Positions 56,136 through 62,996 of a stretch of DNA of 64,000 nucleotides are shown here, one piece after another. A program made the position numbers and the translations under genes. This DNA is from RBG-13-66-14 sp964436465 (GTDB lineage: Bacteria; RBG-13-66-14). The notes below the pieces were generated by a model. The model worked only from the letters and a program-made list of their open reading frames with translations. It did not search any database and was not told where the DNA came from. Numbering within the stretch: position 1 is the first letter of the stretch; each line of letters begins with the position of its first letter. The DNA lies in NCBI GenBank assembly GCA_964436465.1, contig CAYTCV010000005.1, forward strand, positions 11,307 through 75,306. The letters are read 5' to 3'.

Positions 56136-56555
56136 CTAGAAGGGGATGTCGTCGTCGGAGAGCGGCTCCATCTCGTCACCCTTGGACGACGAGCCCTCGG
56201 CGTTGGGCCTCTGCCCGCCCGGGCCGCGACTCAGAAACTGGAAATTATCGATTACGACTTCGAGCTTGGACCGTTTACCGCCCGTTTCCTTGTCCTCCCA
56301 GGTGCTGTAATGCAATCGCCCCTCGATGAGAATCGGGTCGCCTTTCTTGACGTATTCGCAGATTATCTCGGCTGAGCGAGCCCAGGCGGTGCAGTCCACG
56401 AAGGTGGTGTCCTCCCGCTGCTCTCCCGCTTGGGTTTTGTACTTGCGGTTAACGGCAAGACCCAACTTGGCCACCGCCTGACCGCTGGCCGTGTACCGCA
56501 GCTCCGGGTCGCGCGTGATGTTCCCCGCGAGGATGACCCTGTTGTAATTCGCCAT
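56136..56555 (-). CDS. ssb: Single-stranded DNA-binding protein
   Basis: 139 residues. One OB fold (MANYNRVILAGNITRDPELRYTASGQAVAKLGLAVNR ... FVDCTAWARSAEIICEYVKKGDPILIEGRLHYSTWEDKETGGKRSKLEVVIDNFQFL) and the conserved acidic tip EPLSDDDIPF that binds partner proteins in replication and repair. A short linker (SRGPGGQRPNAEGSSSKG). It lies between rpsF and rpsR with short gaps. Confidence 0.96.
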   Translation of the reverse strand: MANYNRVILAGNITRDPELRYTASGQAVAKLGLAVNRKYKTQAGEQREDTTFVDCTAWARSAEIICEYVKKGDPILIEGRLHYSTWEDKETGGKRSKLEVVIDNFQFLSRGPGGQRPNAEGSSSKGDEMEPLSDDDIPF

Positions 56556-56572
56556 GGTCGCCCCCCTTTCGC

Positions 56573-56845
56573 CTACTCGCCCCGACAGGTCAAGAAGCGG
56601 ATGACGGACTCGTCCAGGCGCAACTTGGCCTCGATATCGGCAATCCGCTCGGGCTCGTTCTTATGCAAAATCATCAGGTACCGGGCCTGCGTGCGGTGCT
56701 TGATGGTGAACGCCAGCCTCTGAACGCCCTGGTCCTTGATTTCGATGCCCTCGCCGAAGAGCTGGCGGAAGCCGTCCAGCTTCGCCTCCAGGCGGTCGGC
56801 CTCCAGGTCGGGCACCAGGACGATGGTGGTCTCGTAATCGCGCAT
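56573..56845 (-). CDS. rpsF: Ribosomal protein bS6
   Basis: 90 residues, MRDYETTIVLVPDLEADRLEAKLDGFRQLFGEGIEIKDQGVQRLAFTIKHRTQARYLMILHKNEPERIADIEAKLRLDESVIRFLTCRGE by blocks: the standard four-strand, two-helix S6. It is the first gene of the operon and sits 17 bases before ssb. The 113 bases upstream contain an imperfect promoter (TTGCGC, about 16, TGTAAA). Confidence 0.96.
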   Translation of the reverse strand: MRDYETTIVLVPDLEADRLEAKLDGFRQLFGEGIEIKDQGVQRLAFTIKHRTQARYLMILHKNEPERIADIEAKLRLDESVIRFLTCRGE

Positions 56846-56930
56846 TTTCCCCCGTTGGAGTCAACTTCGGAGGCGCTACTTTACAACATATGCGCCCTCG
56901 GGCGCAAGCCCTAACCTGTCACGGGGGGCA

Positions 56931-56964
56931 AACCGAGTGAACGGCCTGCCGTCGCGAGCTATGC
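56931..56964. repeat. Family E element, long form (at hppA stop)
   Basis: On the minus strand GGCATAGCTCGCGACGGC, then AGGCCGTTCACTCGGTT. The hppA stop codon TAG is within its first bases. It aligns with the accA copy through both arms. Confidence 0.75.
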
Positions 56965-59007
56965 CCCTGGCAAAATGGGGGCGATGACCAGGCTGATGAC
57001 GGCCATGAGCTTGATGAGGATGTTGATGGAAGGCCCCACGGTGTCCTTCAGGGGGTCCCCCACGGTGTCGCCGATTACGGCCGCCTTGTGCGCCCGGGAG
57101 CCCTTGCCCCCGAAATGACCCTCCTCGATGTACTTCTTGGCGTTATCCATAGCGCCGCCGGAGTTGGCGGTGAACACGCCCACCATCACGCCGGTGACGA
57201 TGGAACCGACCAGCACCCCGGCCAGGGCCAGGGGTCCCAGGAGGAACCCGACCAGGACCGGCACGGCCACGGCCGCGAGACCGGGAATAATCATCCCGGT
57301 GAGGGCGCTCCTGGCGGCGATGTCCACGCATTTCGTCGATTCGGGCAGGACGCCCGGCACGCCTTCCCGGAGGCCGGGAATCTTCTCGAACTGGCGCCGG
57401 ACCTCGCGAATCATGGCGTCGGCCGCCCGGACCACGGCGCGAAAGAGCTGGCTGGCGAAGAAGAAGGGCAGCATGCCGCCGAAGATGAGGCCGGCCAGCA
57501 CCAGGGGATTCGTCAGCGTCGCCTCCACGGTGGTGCCGATGGTGGTGAGGTAGGCGGTCAGGAGCCCCAGGGCCGCCAGGGCGGCGCTGCCGATGGCGAA
57601 GCCCTTGCCGATGGCCGCCGTGGTGTTGCCCACGGCGTCGAGGTGGTCGGTGATTTTCCGCACCTCGGGGTCCAGCCCCGCCATCTGGGCTATTCCGCCG
57701 GCGTTGTCGGCGATGGGCCCGTAGGAGTCCACGCTGACCACCATCCCCGTGGTGGCCAGCATCCCCACCGCGGCCATGGCCACACCGTACATCCCGGCCA
57801 CGTGGTGGGCGAGGATGACCGCGCCGGCGAGTATTATGACCGGGACGCCGAGCGACTCCATGCCCACGGCCAGCCCCTCGGTGACGGTAACCGCCGCGTT
57901 GGTGTCGCTGGCCTCGGCCAGCCTTTTCACCGGCTTGTACTTCGCGGATGTGTAGTACTCGCTGGTCAGGCCGATGAGGACGCCGGCCCCTATTCCGGCC
58001 AGTGTGGCCCAGAAGGGGCCGAGCTTCGAGTACCCCGCGAAGTCCGTCCCGAGCCAGTTGACCAGGAAGAAGGCGGCCCCGGCGGTCAGCACGGCCGCCA
58101 GGTAGGTGCCGCCGGTGAGCGCCGCCTGGGGGTTCTTCCGGCCGACGATTTTCGTGAAGAACACGCCCAGGATGCTGGCCACCGTCCCCGTCGCGCCCAC
58201 GGCCAGCGGCAGGAGCATGAGGCTCCGGTCCACCGCGCTCAGGCTGATGGCGGCCGCCAGGGACATGCTGGCGATGATGCTCTCGACGTAGCTCTCCAGG
58301 AGGTCCGCCCCCAGGCCGGCCACGTCGCCCACGTTGTCGCCCACATTGTCGGCGATGACGGCGGGATTGCGGGGGTCGTCCTCGGGGATGTCCGCCTCGA
58401 CCTTGCCCACCAGGTCGGCGGCCATGTCGGCGCCCTTGGTGAAGATGCCGCCGCCGGAACGGGCGAAGAGCGCCATCAGCGAGGCGCCCATGGCGAAGCC
58501 GTTGACGATTCCCGCCTGGCGCAGAAGCTCGGCCTGCTCCACCTTCCCGCCGGTGAAGATGTCCGGAGCGAAGAGCCCGATGACCCCGGCCAGCCCCAGA
58601 AGCGACAGGCCGACCACGGAGAGTCCCATCACGGCGCCGCCGGAGATGGCTATGCCGAGGGCCGGTCTGACCCCCTCCCGGGCGGCGTTGGTCGTGCGGG
58701 AGTTGGCCCGCGTCGCGATGGACATGCCGATGAAGCCCGCCCCCGCGCTGACCGACGCCCCGAGGGCGAAGGAGACCGCCGTGCGCCAGCCCAGGCCGGT
58801 ACAGGCCATCAGCCCGCCCAGGAGGAGGATGATGAGCCCCACGGTGCGGTACTCGCGGCTCAGGAAGGCCTGCGCCCCGCGGCGGACCTGAGCGGAGATG
58901 GCCGCCATCGAAGGCAGGCCCTCGGGCTTGCGCAGGACGCCCACCGCAAAGAGAACCACGAACACGAGGGCCAGCGAGCCACCGATTATCGGCCAGGCCA
59001 GAAACAT
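56959..59007 (-). CDS. hppA: Membrane-bound pyrophosphatase (K+-dependent type)
   Basis: 682 residues with about 16 helices. It couples PPi hydrolysis to Na+ and/or H+ pumping. Catalytic blocks: KGADMAADLVGKVEADIPEDDPRNPAVIADNVGDNVGDVAGLGADLLESY and the late DNAKKYIEEGHFGGKGSRAHKAAVIGDTVGDPLKDTVGPS. In GNTTAAIGKGFAIGSA the Ala and Gly positions mark the K+-dependent class (Lys and Thr in the K+-independent class). Na+ transport is therefore likely but not shown. Its stop lies in a family E repeat. It follows pth after 23 bases. Confidence 0.95.
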   Translation of the reverse strand: MFLAWPIIGGSLALVFVVLFAVGVLRKPEGLPSMAAISAQVRRGAQAFLSREYRTVGLIILLLGGLMACTGLGWRTAVSFALGASVSAGAGFIGMSIATRANSRTTNAAREGVRPALGIAISGGAVMGLSVVGLSLLGLAGVIGLFAPDIFTGGKVEQAELLRQAGIVNGFAMGASLMALFARSGGGIFTKGADMAADLVGKVEADIPEDDPRNPAVIADNVGDNVGDVAGLGADLLESYVESIIASMSLAAAISLSAVDRSLMLLPLAVGATGTVASILGVFFTKIVGRKNPQAALTGGTYLAAVLTAGAAFFLVNWLGTDFAGYSKLGPFWATLAGIGAGVLIGLTSEYYTSAKYKPVKRLAEASDTNAAVTVTEGLAVGMESLGVPVIILAGAVILAHHVAGMYGVAMAAVGMLATTGMVVSVDSYGPIADNAGGIAQMAGLDPEVRKITDHLDAVGNTTAAIGKGFAIGSAALAALGLLTAYLTTIGTTVEATLTNPLVLAGLIFGGMLPFFFASQLFRAVVRAADAMIREVRRQFEKIPGLREGVPGVLPESTKCVDIAARSALTGMIIPGLAAVAVPVLVGFLLGPLALAGVLVGSIVTGVMVGVFTANSGGAMDNAKKYIEEGHFGGKGSRAHKAAVIGDTVGDPLKDTVGPSINILIKLMAVISLVIAPILPGA

Positions 59008-59030
59008 ACCCTCTCCGTTTCCACAGTCGA

Positions 59031-59630
59031 CTACGTCTCGGGCTCGGTTTCCGAGGAGCCATCCTCACCCTGAACGCGGGCGTTCACCCGGGCCATGGCT
59101 TTTTGCCAGCCCTCCCGCTCCAGGAGATTCAATCCCTCCACGACCCGTTCGAGAATCCCGCCGAGCTCCCGGAGCCGCTCCTCGGGGAAGGGCGCCAGAA
59201 CGAATTCCGCCAGGTCCGCCCACTGGGGCGCCGGTCCGCATCCGATGCGCATCCGGGGAAAACCCTCGCCGATGTGGGCGACGATGTCCTCCAGGCCATT
59301 GTGGCCTCCCGAGCCACCGGACGGCCGGAGCCGGAGCGCGCCGAAGGGGAGGTTCACGTCGTCGCAGATTACCAACAACCCCTCGGGCGGAGTGTCGGTC
59401 TCGCGCAAGATGCAAGCCACCGACCGTCCCGAGAGGTTCATGAAAGTCTGCGGCTTACACAGGAAAAGCCGCCGCCCGGCGAGGGAAACCCGTCCGGTCA
59501 GGCTCTCGCACACCCGTCGCCAGATTCGGAGCCTGCCGCGGCGGGCCAGCTCGTCCACCGCCATAAAGCCCAGGTTGTGGGGGGTTTGGGCGTAGCGTTC
59601 ACCGGGATTACCCAAGCCGACGACGAGCAC
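59031..59630 (-). CDS. pth: Peptidyl-tRNA hydrolase
   Basis: 199 residues from GTG 59630, immediately after the rplY stop (TAA then GTG). It frees tRNA from stalled peptidyl-tRNA. Blocks: LVVGLGNPGERYAQTPHNLGFMAVDEL with the catalytic His, CKPQTFMNLSGRSV, VICDDVNLPFGALRLRPSGGSGGHNGLEDI and FPRMRIGCG. The C-terminus has an acidic extra tail (GEDGSSETEPET). Confidence 0.95.
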   Translation of the reverse strand: MLVVGLGNPGERYAQTPHNLGFMAVDELARRGRLRIWRRVCESLTGRVSLAGRRLFLCKPQTFMNLSGRSVACILRETDTPPEGLLVICDDVNLPFGALRLRPSGGSGGHNGLEDIVAHIGEGFPRMRIGCGPAPQWADLAEFVLAPFPEERLRELGGILERVVEGLNLLEREGWQKAMARVNARVQGEDGSSETEPET

Positions 59631-60302
59631 TTACTCCGCCGCCTCTTCCTCGGCAGCGCCCTCCTCGCCTTCGACGGCGCCCTCCTCACCCTCGGCGGCC
59701 TCAGCTGCCTCAGCGGCCTCAGCGGCGGCCTCCTCCTCGGTGATTAGACGAGGCCGACGCACGTGGACCACCGTGTCGTGAATCTCAGTGAGGAACTCGA
59801 CGCCGTCGGGGGCCGGAAGGTCGGAAACGTGGATGGACTCGTCCAGGTTGAGGTTGGAAACGTCCACCACGATTGAATCGGGTAGATTGCCGGGCAGGCA
59901 TGAGATACTTATCTCACGCAGATTGTGCTCCAGCATGCCGCCCTCCTTCACCCCCGGAGAGGAGCCGGTGAGGATTATGGGAATCGTGGTGTGAATCGGC
60001 TTCTCCATGGAGATGCGGTAGAAATCCACGTGGAGGGGTTCCTCGGTCACGGGGTCCTGCTGGATTTCGGCGATGATGGTCGGGTAGACCGTTTTCTCGA
60101 CCTCGAGGTCCACGATGAAGTTGTGCGCCTCGTGGGGCTTCACGGAATGCATCAGAACCTTCGAATCGATAGCGATATGGAGGGTTTCCGGGACCTCGTT
60201 GCCGTAGATGACGGCCGGCACGCGACCGGTGCTGCGGAGCTTGCGAGCGCCGCCCTTGCCGTTGGCCTCGCGCTTCTCGGCCTGTAGATTGACCCGTTTC
60301 AT
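59631..60302 (-). CDS. rplY: Ribosomal protein bL25 (CTC family)
   Basis: 223 residues from ATG 60302, with GGAAGG upstream. The N-terminal L25 domain (LQAEKREANGKGGARKLRSTGRVPAVIYG ... HVDFYRI) is followed by the CTC-type C-terminal domain (PGVKEGGMLEHNLREISISCLPGNLPDSIVVDVSNL ... SDLPAPDGVEF). It ends in an Ala/Glu-rich tail of about 45 residues. It binds 5S rRNA. It heads the rplY-pth-hppA unit. Confidence 0.95.
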   Translation of the reverse strand: MKRVNLQAEKREANGKGGARKLRSTGRVPAVIYGNEVPETLHIAIDSKVLMHSVKPHEAHNFIVDLEVEKTVYPTIIAEIQQDPVTEEPLHVDFYRISMEKPIHTTIPIILTGSSPGVKEGGMLEHNLREISISCLPGNLPDSIVVDVSNLNLDESIHVSDLPAPDGVEFLTEIHDTVVHVRRPRLITEEEAAAEAAEAAEAAEGEEGAVEGEEGAAEEEAAE

Positions 60303-60419
60303 CTGGACCTTCCCGCGCTGGTGCGCAATTCTAGTGAGCGGTTCGGCGAGCACCGCTTGGGTTGCAAGTCAGCGGGGCATTTTAGCACACCGGCGCCGCC
60401 CACCGCAACCAATTTCCCC

Positions 60420-60449
60420 TTGACACCCCTCGCCGTCTGCCCCTATCAT
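60420..60449 (+). promoter_or_regulatory. tRNA-Met promoter
   Basis: TTGACA (60420-60425), an 18-base spacer, TATCAT (60444-60449), 18 bases before the tRNA 5' end. Confidence 0.85.
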
Positions 60450-60467
60450 TACCTGCCTTTCGGAGGA

Positions 60468-60544
60468 GGGCCCATAGCTCAGTTGGTCAGAGCCACCGGC
60501 TCATAACCGGTTAGTCCCAGGTTCGAGTCCTGGTGGGCCCACCA
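60468..60544 (+). tRNA. tRNA-Met (CAT), elongator type
   Basis: 77 bases with encoded CCA. Acceptor GGGCCCA/TGGGCCC, anticodon stem ACCGG/CCGGT with loop CTCATAA, T arm CCAGGTTCGAGTCCTGG. The first base pair is G-C, not the mismatch of initiator tRNA, so elongator Met is likely. A tRNA-Ile with modified CAT cannot be ruled out by sequence alone. It is preceded by a strong promoter. Confidence 0.93.
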
Positions 60545-60646
60545 GCGCAGCGCGCTGCACCGGAGTTCCGCGAAAAATGGTGGCTCGCCTTCAGCGGTCA
60601 GCCCCGCGGGCGAAACCGTAATACAAGCGAGCCGGACGGAACTTTT

Positions 60647-61105
60647 ATGGATTTGCCCTGCATCGTGGCGCTGGTGGCCGGTATTATCCTGCTCCTCGTC
60701 GTCGGGTGGGAAATTGCGCGGCGTCATCTGCGAAGGCTCGCCGATAGAGTACGCAACGACGTCGTGGCCGGACTGGGTGAAGATAATATCCTCTTACTCG
60801 ACCCGGCGGCCAACTGCTTCGGTGTGAAATCCCTGGGCGCGGGACAGGTTCGGGGGAATGGATGCTGGGCTCTTACCCGGGACAGGATTTTCTTCAAATA
60901 CTGGGTCGGTACCCGCGAGGTTGAAATCCCGCTCCGACAGGTGACCGGAACCAGGATAGCCAAGGGCTTTTTGGGAAGGACCATGGGGCGGCCGGTCCTG
61001 GTCCTCGCCTATCGGAACGAACAGGGTGAAGAAGACGAGTGCGCCTGGATGTTCAAGGATATGGAAACCGTTAAACAGCGGCTGGACGAATTGCGCCCGA
61101 AGTAA
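60647..61105 (+). CDS. Membrane-anchored hypothetical protein
   Basis: 152 residues from ATG 60647 (MDLPCIVALVAGIILLLVVGWEIARRH): one N-terminal helix, then a soluble domain. The latter part (GCWALTRDRIFFKYWVGTREVEIPLRQVTGTRIAKGFLGRTMGRPVLVLAYRN) looks like a PH-like/GRAM or bPH domain, which senses membranes in other proteins. No ribosome site stands out at the ATG. It follows tRNA-Met after 102 bases. Confidence 0.65.
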   Translation: MDLPCIVALVAGIILLLVVGWEIARRHLRRLADRVRNDVVAGLGEDNILLLDPAANCFGVKSLGAGQVRGNGCWALTRDRIFFKYWVGTREVEIPLRQVTGTRIAKGFLGRTMGRPVLVLAYRNEQGEEDECAWMFKDMETVKQRLDELRPK

Positions 61106-61114
61106 AGGGACTCC

Positions 61115-61262
61115 CCCCGCGACTGAGCCCCCCCTAGAGGGGGGGGTGGGGGAATAAATCCAGGAATTGGAAATACCGCCCGCACGCGGCGGTGGCCGTC
61201 GAATTGAAATAATATCCCCCCGCGAGGCTGCCCCCCCAAGATGGGGGGGATGGGGGGGTTGA
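61115..61262 (+). repeat. G-tract tandem element abutting tRNA-Val
   Basis: First hairpin C8-TAGA-G8 with a following G-run (61128-61152), then AGGAATTGGAAATA, CGCACGCGGCG and GAATTGAAATAATAT, then a second C7-AAGAT-G7 hairpin and G7, ending GGTTGA directly at the tRNA. The architecture matches the element before tRNA-Arg. Confidence 0.7.
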
Positions 61263-61339
61263 GGGCGATTGGCTCAGCTGGTTAGAGCGCCGCTTTCACA
61301 GAGCGGAAGTCACTGGTTCGAATCCAGTATCGCCCACCA
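61263..61339 (+). tRNA. tRNA-Val (CAC)
   Basis: 77 bases with encoded CCA. Acceptor GGGCGAT/ATCGCCC, anticodon stem CCGCT/AGCGG with loop TTCACAG (anticodon CAC), T arm ACTGGTTCGAATCCAGT. The last 23 bases are copied at 61427-61449. Confidence 0.95.
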
Positions 61340-61350
61340 TTCTTCTACCA

Positions 61351-61382
61351 GACGGCGGCCGGTTCGGGCCGTCGTTTTTTTT
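61351..61382 (+). terminator. Terminator after tRNA-Val
   Basis: GACGGC, an 11-base loop, GCCGTC, G and eight T. Confidence 0.88.
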
Positions 61383-61426
61383 GAAAAACACGGGGGGCGC
61401 GCCCCAAGGCAACAGAGGCTAGCCCC

Positions 61427-61449
61427 TTCGAATCCAGTATCGCCCACCA
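61427..61449 (+). pseudogene. tRNA-Val 3'-end fragment
   Basis: An exact copy of the last 23 bases of the tRNA-Val (TTCGAATCCAGTATCGCCCA and CCA), 110 bases downstream. It is followed by a second hairpin terminator similar to the first. No 5' half is present. It may be a relic of tandem duplication or an attachment site. Confidence 0.85.
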
Positions 61450-61461
61450 AACAACCGCACG

Positions 61462-61488
61462 ACGGCGACCTGTTGGGCCGCCGTTTTG
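61462..61488 (+). terminator. Duplicate terminator
   Basis: ACGGCG, an 11-base loop, CGCCGT, TTT. It resembles the terminator at 61351-61382 in sequence and in position relative to the tRNA 3' end. Confidence 0.65.
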
Positions 61489-61524
61489 TTTGTAAAACAA
61501 ACGGGGTGAGCCCCAGGGCGACGG

Positions 61525-61553
61525 TTGACATCTTCCGGCGAGGCCAATAAAAT
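61525..61553 (+). promoter_or_regulatory. Sigma-70-type promoter for the DUF1015 gene
   Basis: TTGACA, a 17-base spacer, TAAAAT, 52 bases before the ATG. A near-consensus promoter. Confidence 0.85.
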
Positions 61554-61604
61554 CGCCCCCGATTCCGCGCATTTACCGCCAATCATGCGAAGGAGCGAGA
61601 CCCC

Positions 61605-62936
61605 ATGGCCAAAATCTTCCCCTTCCGGGCCTACCGGTACACGGCGAAGGCCGGGGACCCGAAGAACCTGGTCACCCAGCCCTACGATAAAATTTCCGGC
61701 GACCTCCGGACCGAGTACTACGCGCGCAGCGAGTGGAACATCGCCCGGGTCATCAAGAGCGACGAGGGTCCGGCCGACGGCACCAACACCTACGCCAAGG
61801 CGGCGGAGCTTTTCCGGAAGATGATTGCCGAGGGCCGGCTGGCGCGGGACGACAAGCCGGCGGTTTACGCCTACGACATCGAGTACGAGGGCCCCGGCGG
61901 GGACACCCGCGTCCGGAGCGGATTCATCGCCACGGCGCAGCTCGAGGACTTCTCCCAGGGGCACGTCAAGCCGCACGAAACGACCCTGGCCGGCCCCAAG
62001 GCCGACCGGCTGAACCTGACCCGCGCCACCGGCGCCAGCTTCGGCCTCATCTTCATGCTCTACCCCGACCGGGAGCTGGCCTCGGATAAGCTCCTCGAGG
62101 GGGCCAAGCGGGGGAGGAAGCCGGACGTCGAGGTCGCCGACGATTTCGGGGCCGTCCACCGCGTTTGGGTCATCACCGACGAGGGCGTCATTGCCAAGCT
62201 CCAGGCCATTCTGGAGCCGGTGGACCTCTTCATCGCCGACGGGCATCACCGCTACGAGACGGCGGTCAATTACATGAAAGAGATGACCGCCCAGGGGCAG
62301 GCGGGCTCGGGGCTCGGCGCCGTGGACAAGGGGATGATGGCCTTCGTGAACATGTTCTCCGAGGGGCTCACCGTCTTCGCCACCCATCGGCTCATCCACT
62401 CCCTGCCGGCGGACAAGGCCGACCCGGCCCGGCTCGTTACCGCGCTGGAGAATGACTTCGAGATTCGGGTCATCCCGATGACCGGCGGGGGCGAGGACGA
62501 GATGCTGGACGTCCTGGCCGAGGAGTACGCGGAGCACAAAACGGCCTTCGGCCTGGTCCTGGGCGAGGTCGAGGAGGAGTGCTACGTGGTGACCCTGGCC
62601 CGGGAAAAAGCGGTGGACGAGTTCTTCGGGCAAAAATTCTCGAAGGGGTACAAGAAACTGGACGTGGCGGTGCTCCACAGCCTGATTTTGGAAAAAATCC
62701 TGGGAATAGATGCCGAGGCGCTCACCAGGCAGACGAACGTGGTCTACGCCCGGGACGCGCGCAACGCCATCCAGCGGGTGCACACCGGCGAGATGCAGAT
62801 GTGCTTTTTGATGAACCCGACGCGGCCGGAGCAGGTGGCCGAGGTGGCCGGGGCCGGCGAGCGCATGCCGCAGAAGTCCACCGATTTCTACCCGAAGATG
62901 CTGACCGGGCTGACCATCAACAAGTTCGACGTCTGA
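61605..62936 (+). CDS. DUF1015 family protein
   Basis: 443 residues, the usual size. Diagnostic blocks: FPFRAYRYTAKAGDPKNLVTQPYDKIS at the start, then FSQGHVKPHETTLAGPKADRLNLTRATGASFGLIFMLY, and FIADGHHRYETAVNYM (about 212-227). VVYARD and QKSTDFYPKMLTGLTINKFD come late. Members are widespread in anaerobes and often near serine metabolism genes. The biochemical role is not known to me. It has a strong promoter and ends in a clear terminator, so it stands as a single-gene unit. Confidence 0.92.
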   Translation: MAKIFPFRAYRYTAKAGDPKNLVTQPYDKISGDLRTEYYARSEWNIARVIKSDEGPADGTNTYAKAAELFRKMIAEGRLARDDKPAVYAYDIEYEGPGGDTRVRSGFIATAQLEDFSQGHVKPHETTLAGPKADRLNLTRATGASFGLIFMLYPDRELASDKLLEGAKRGRKPDVEVADDFGAVHRVWVITDEGVIAKLQAILEPVDLFIADGHHRYETAVNYMKEMTAQGQAGSGLGAVDKGMMAFVNMFSEGLTVFATHRLIHSLPADKADPARLVTALENDFEIRVIPMTGGGEDEMLDVLAEEYAEHKTAFGLVLGEVEEECYVVTLAREKAVDEFFGQKFSKGYKKLDVAVLHSLILEKILGIDAEALTRQTNVVYARDARNAIQRVHTGEMQMCFLMNPTRPEQVAEVAGAGERMPQKSTDFYPKMLTGLTINKFDV

Positions 62937-62956
62937 CCCCGCGCATGAACGAATAA

Positions 62957-62982
62957 GACGGGGCCCGGGCGCCCCGTCTTTT
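62957..62982 (+). terminator. Terminator after the DUF1015 gene
   Basis: GACGGGGC, a 6-base loop, GCCCCGTC, four T. An 8-bp perfect stem. Confidence 0.9.
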
Positions 62983-62996
62983 GGTATCATCGCGCC

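Noticed and set aside
57143..59068. Very long open frames on both strands over hppA
   Set aside because: hppA is certain. The others are Arg/Gly-rich or His/Gly-rich shadows.
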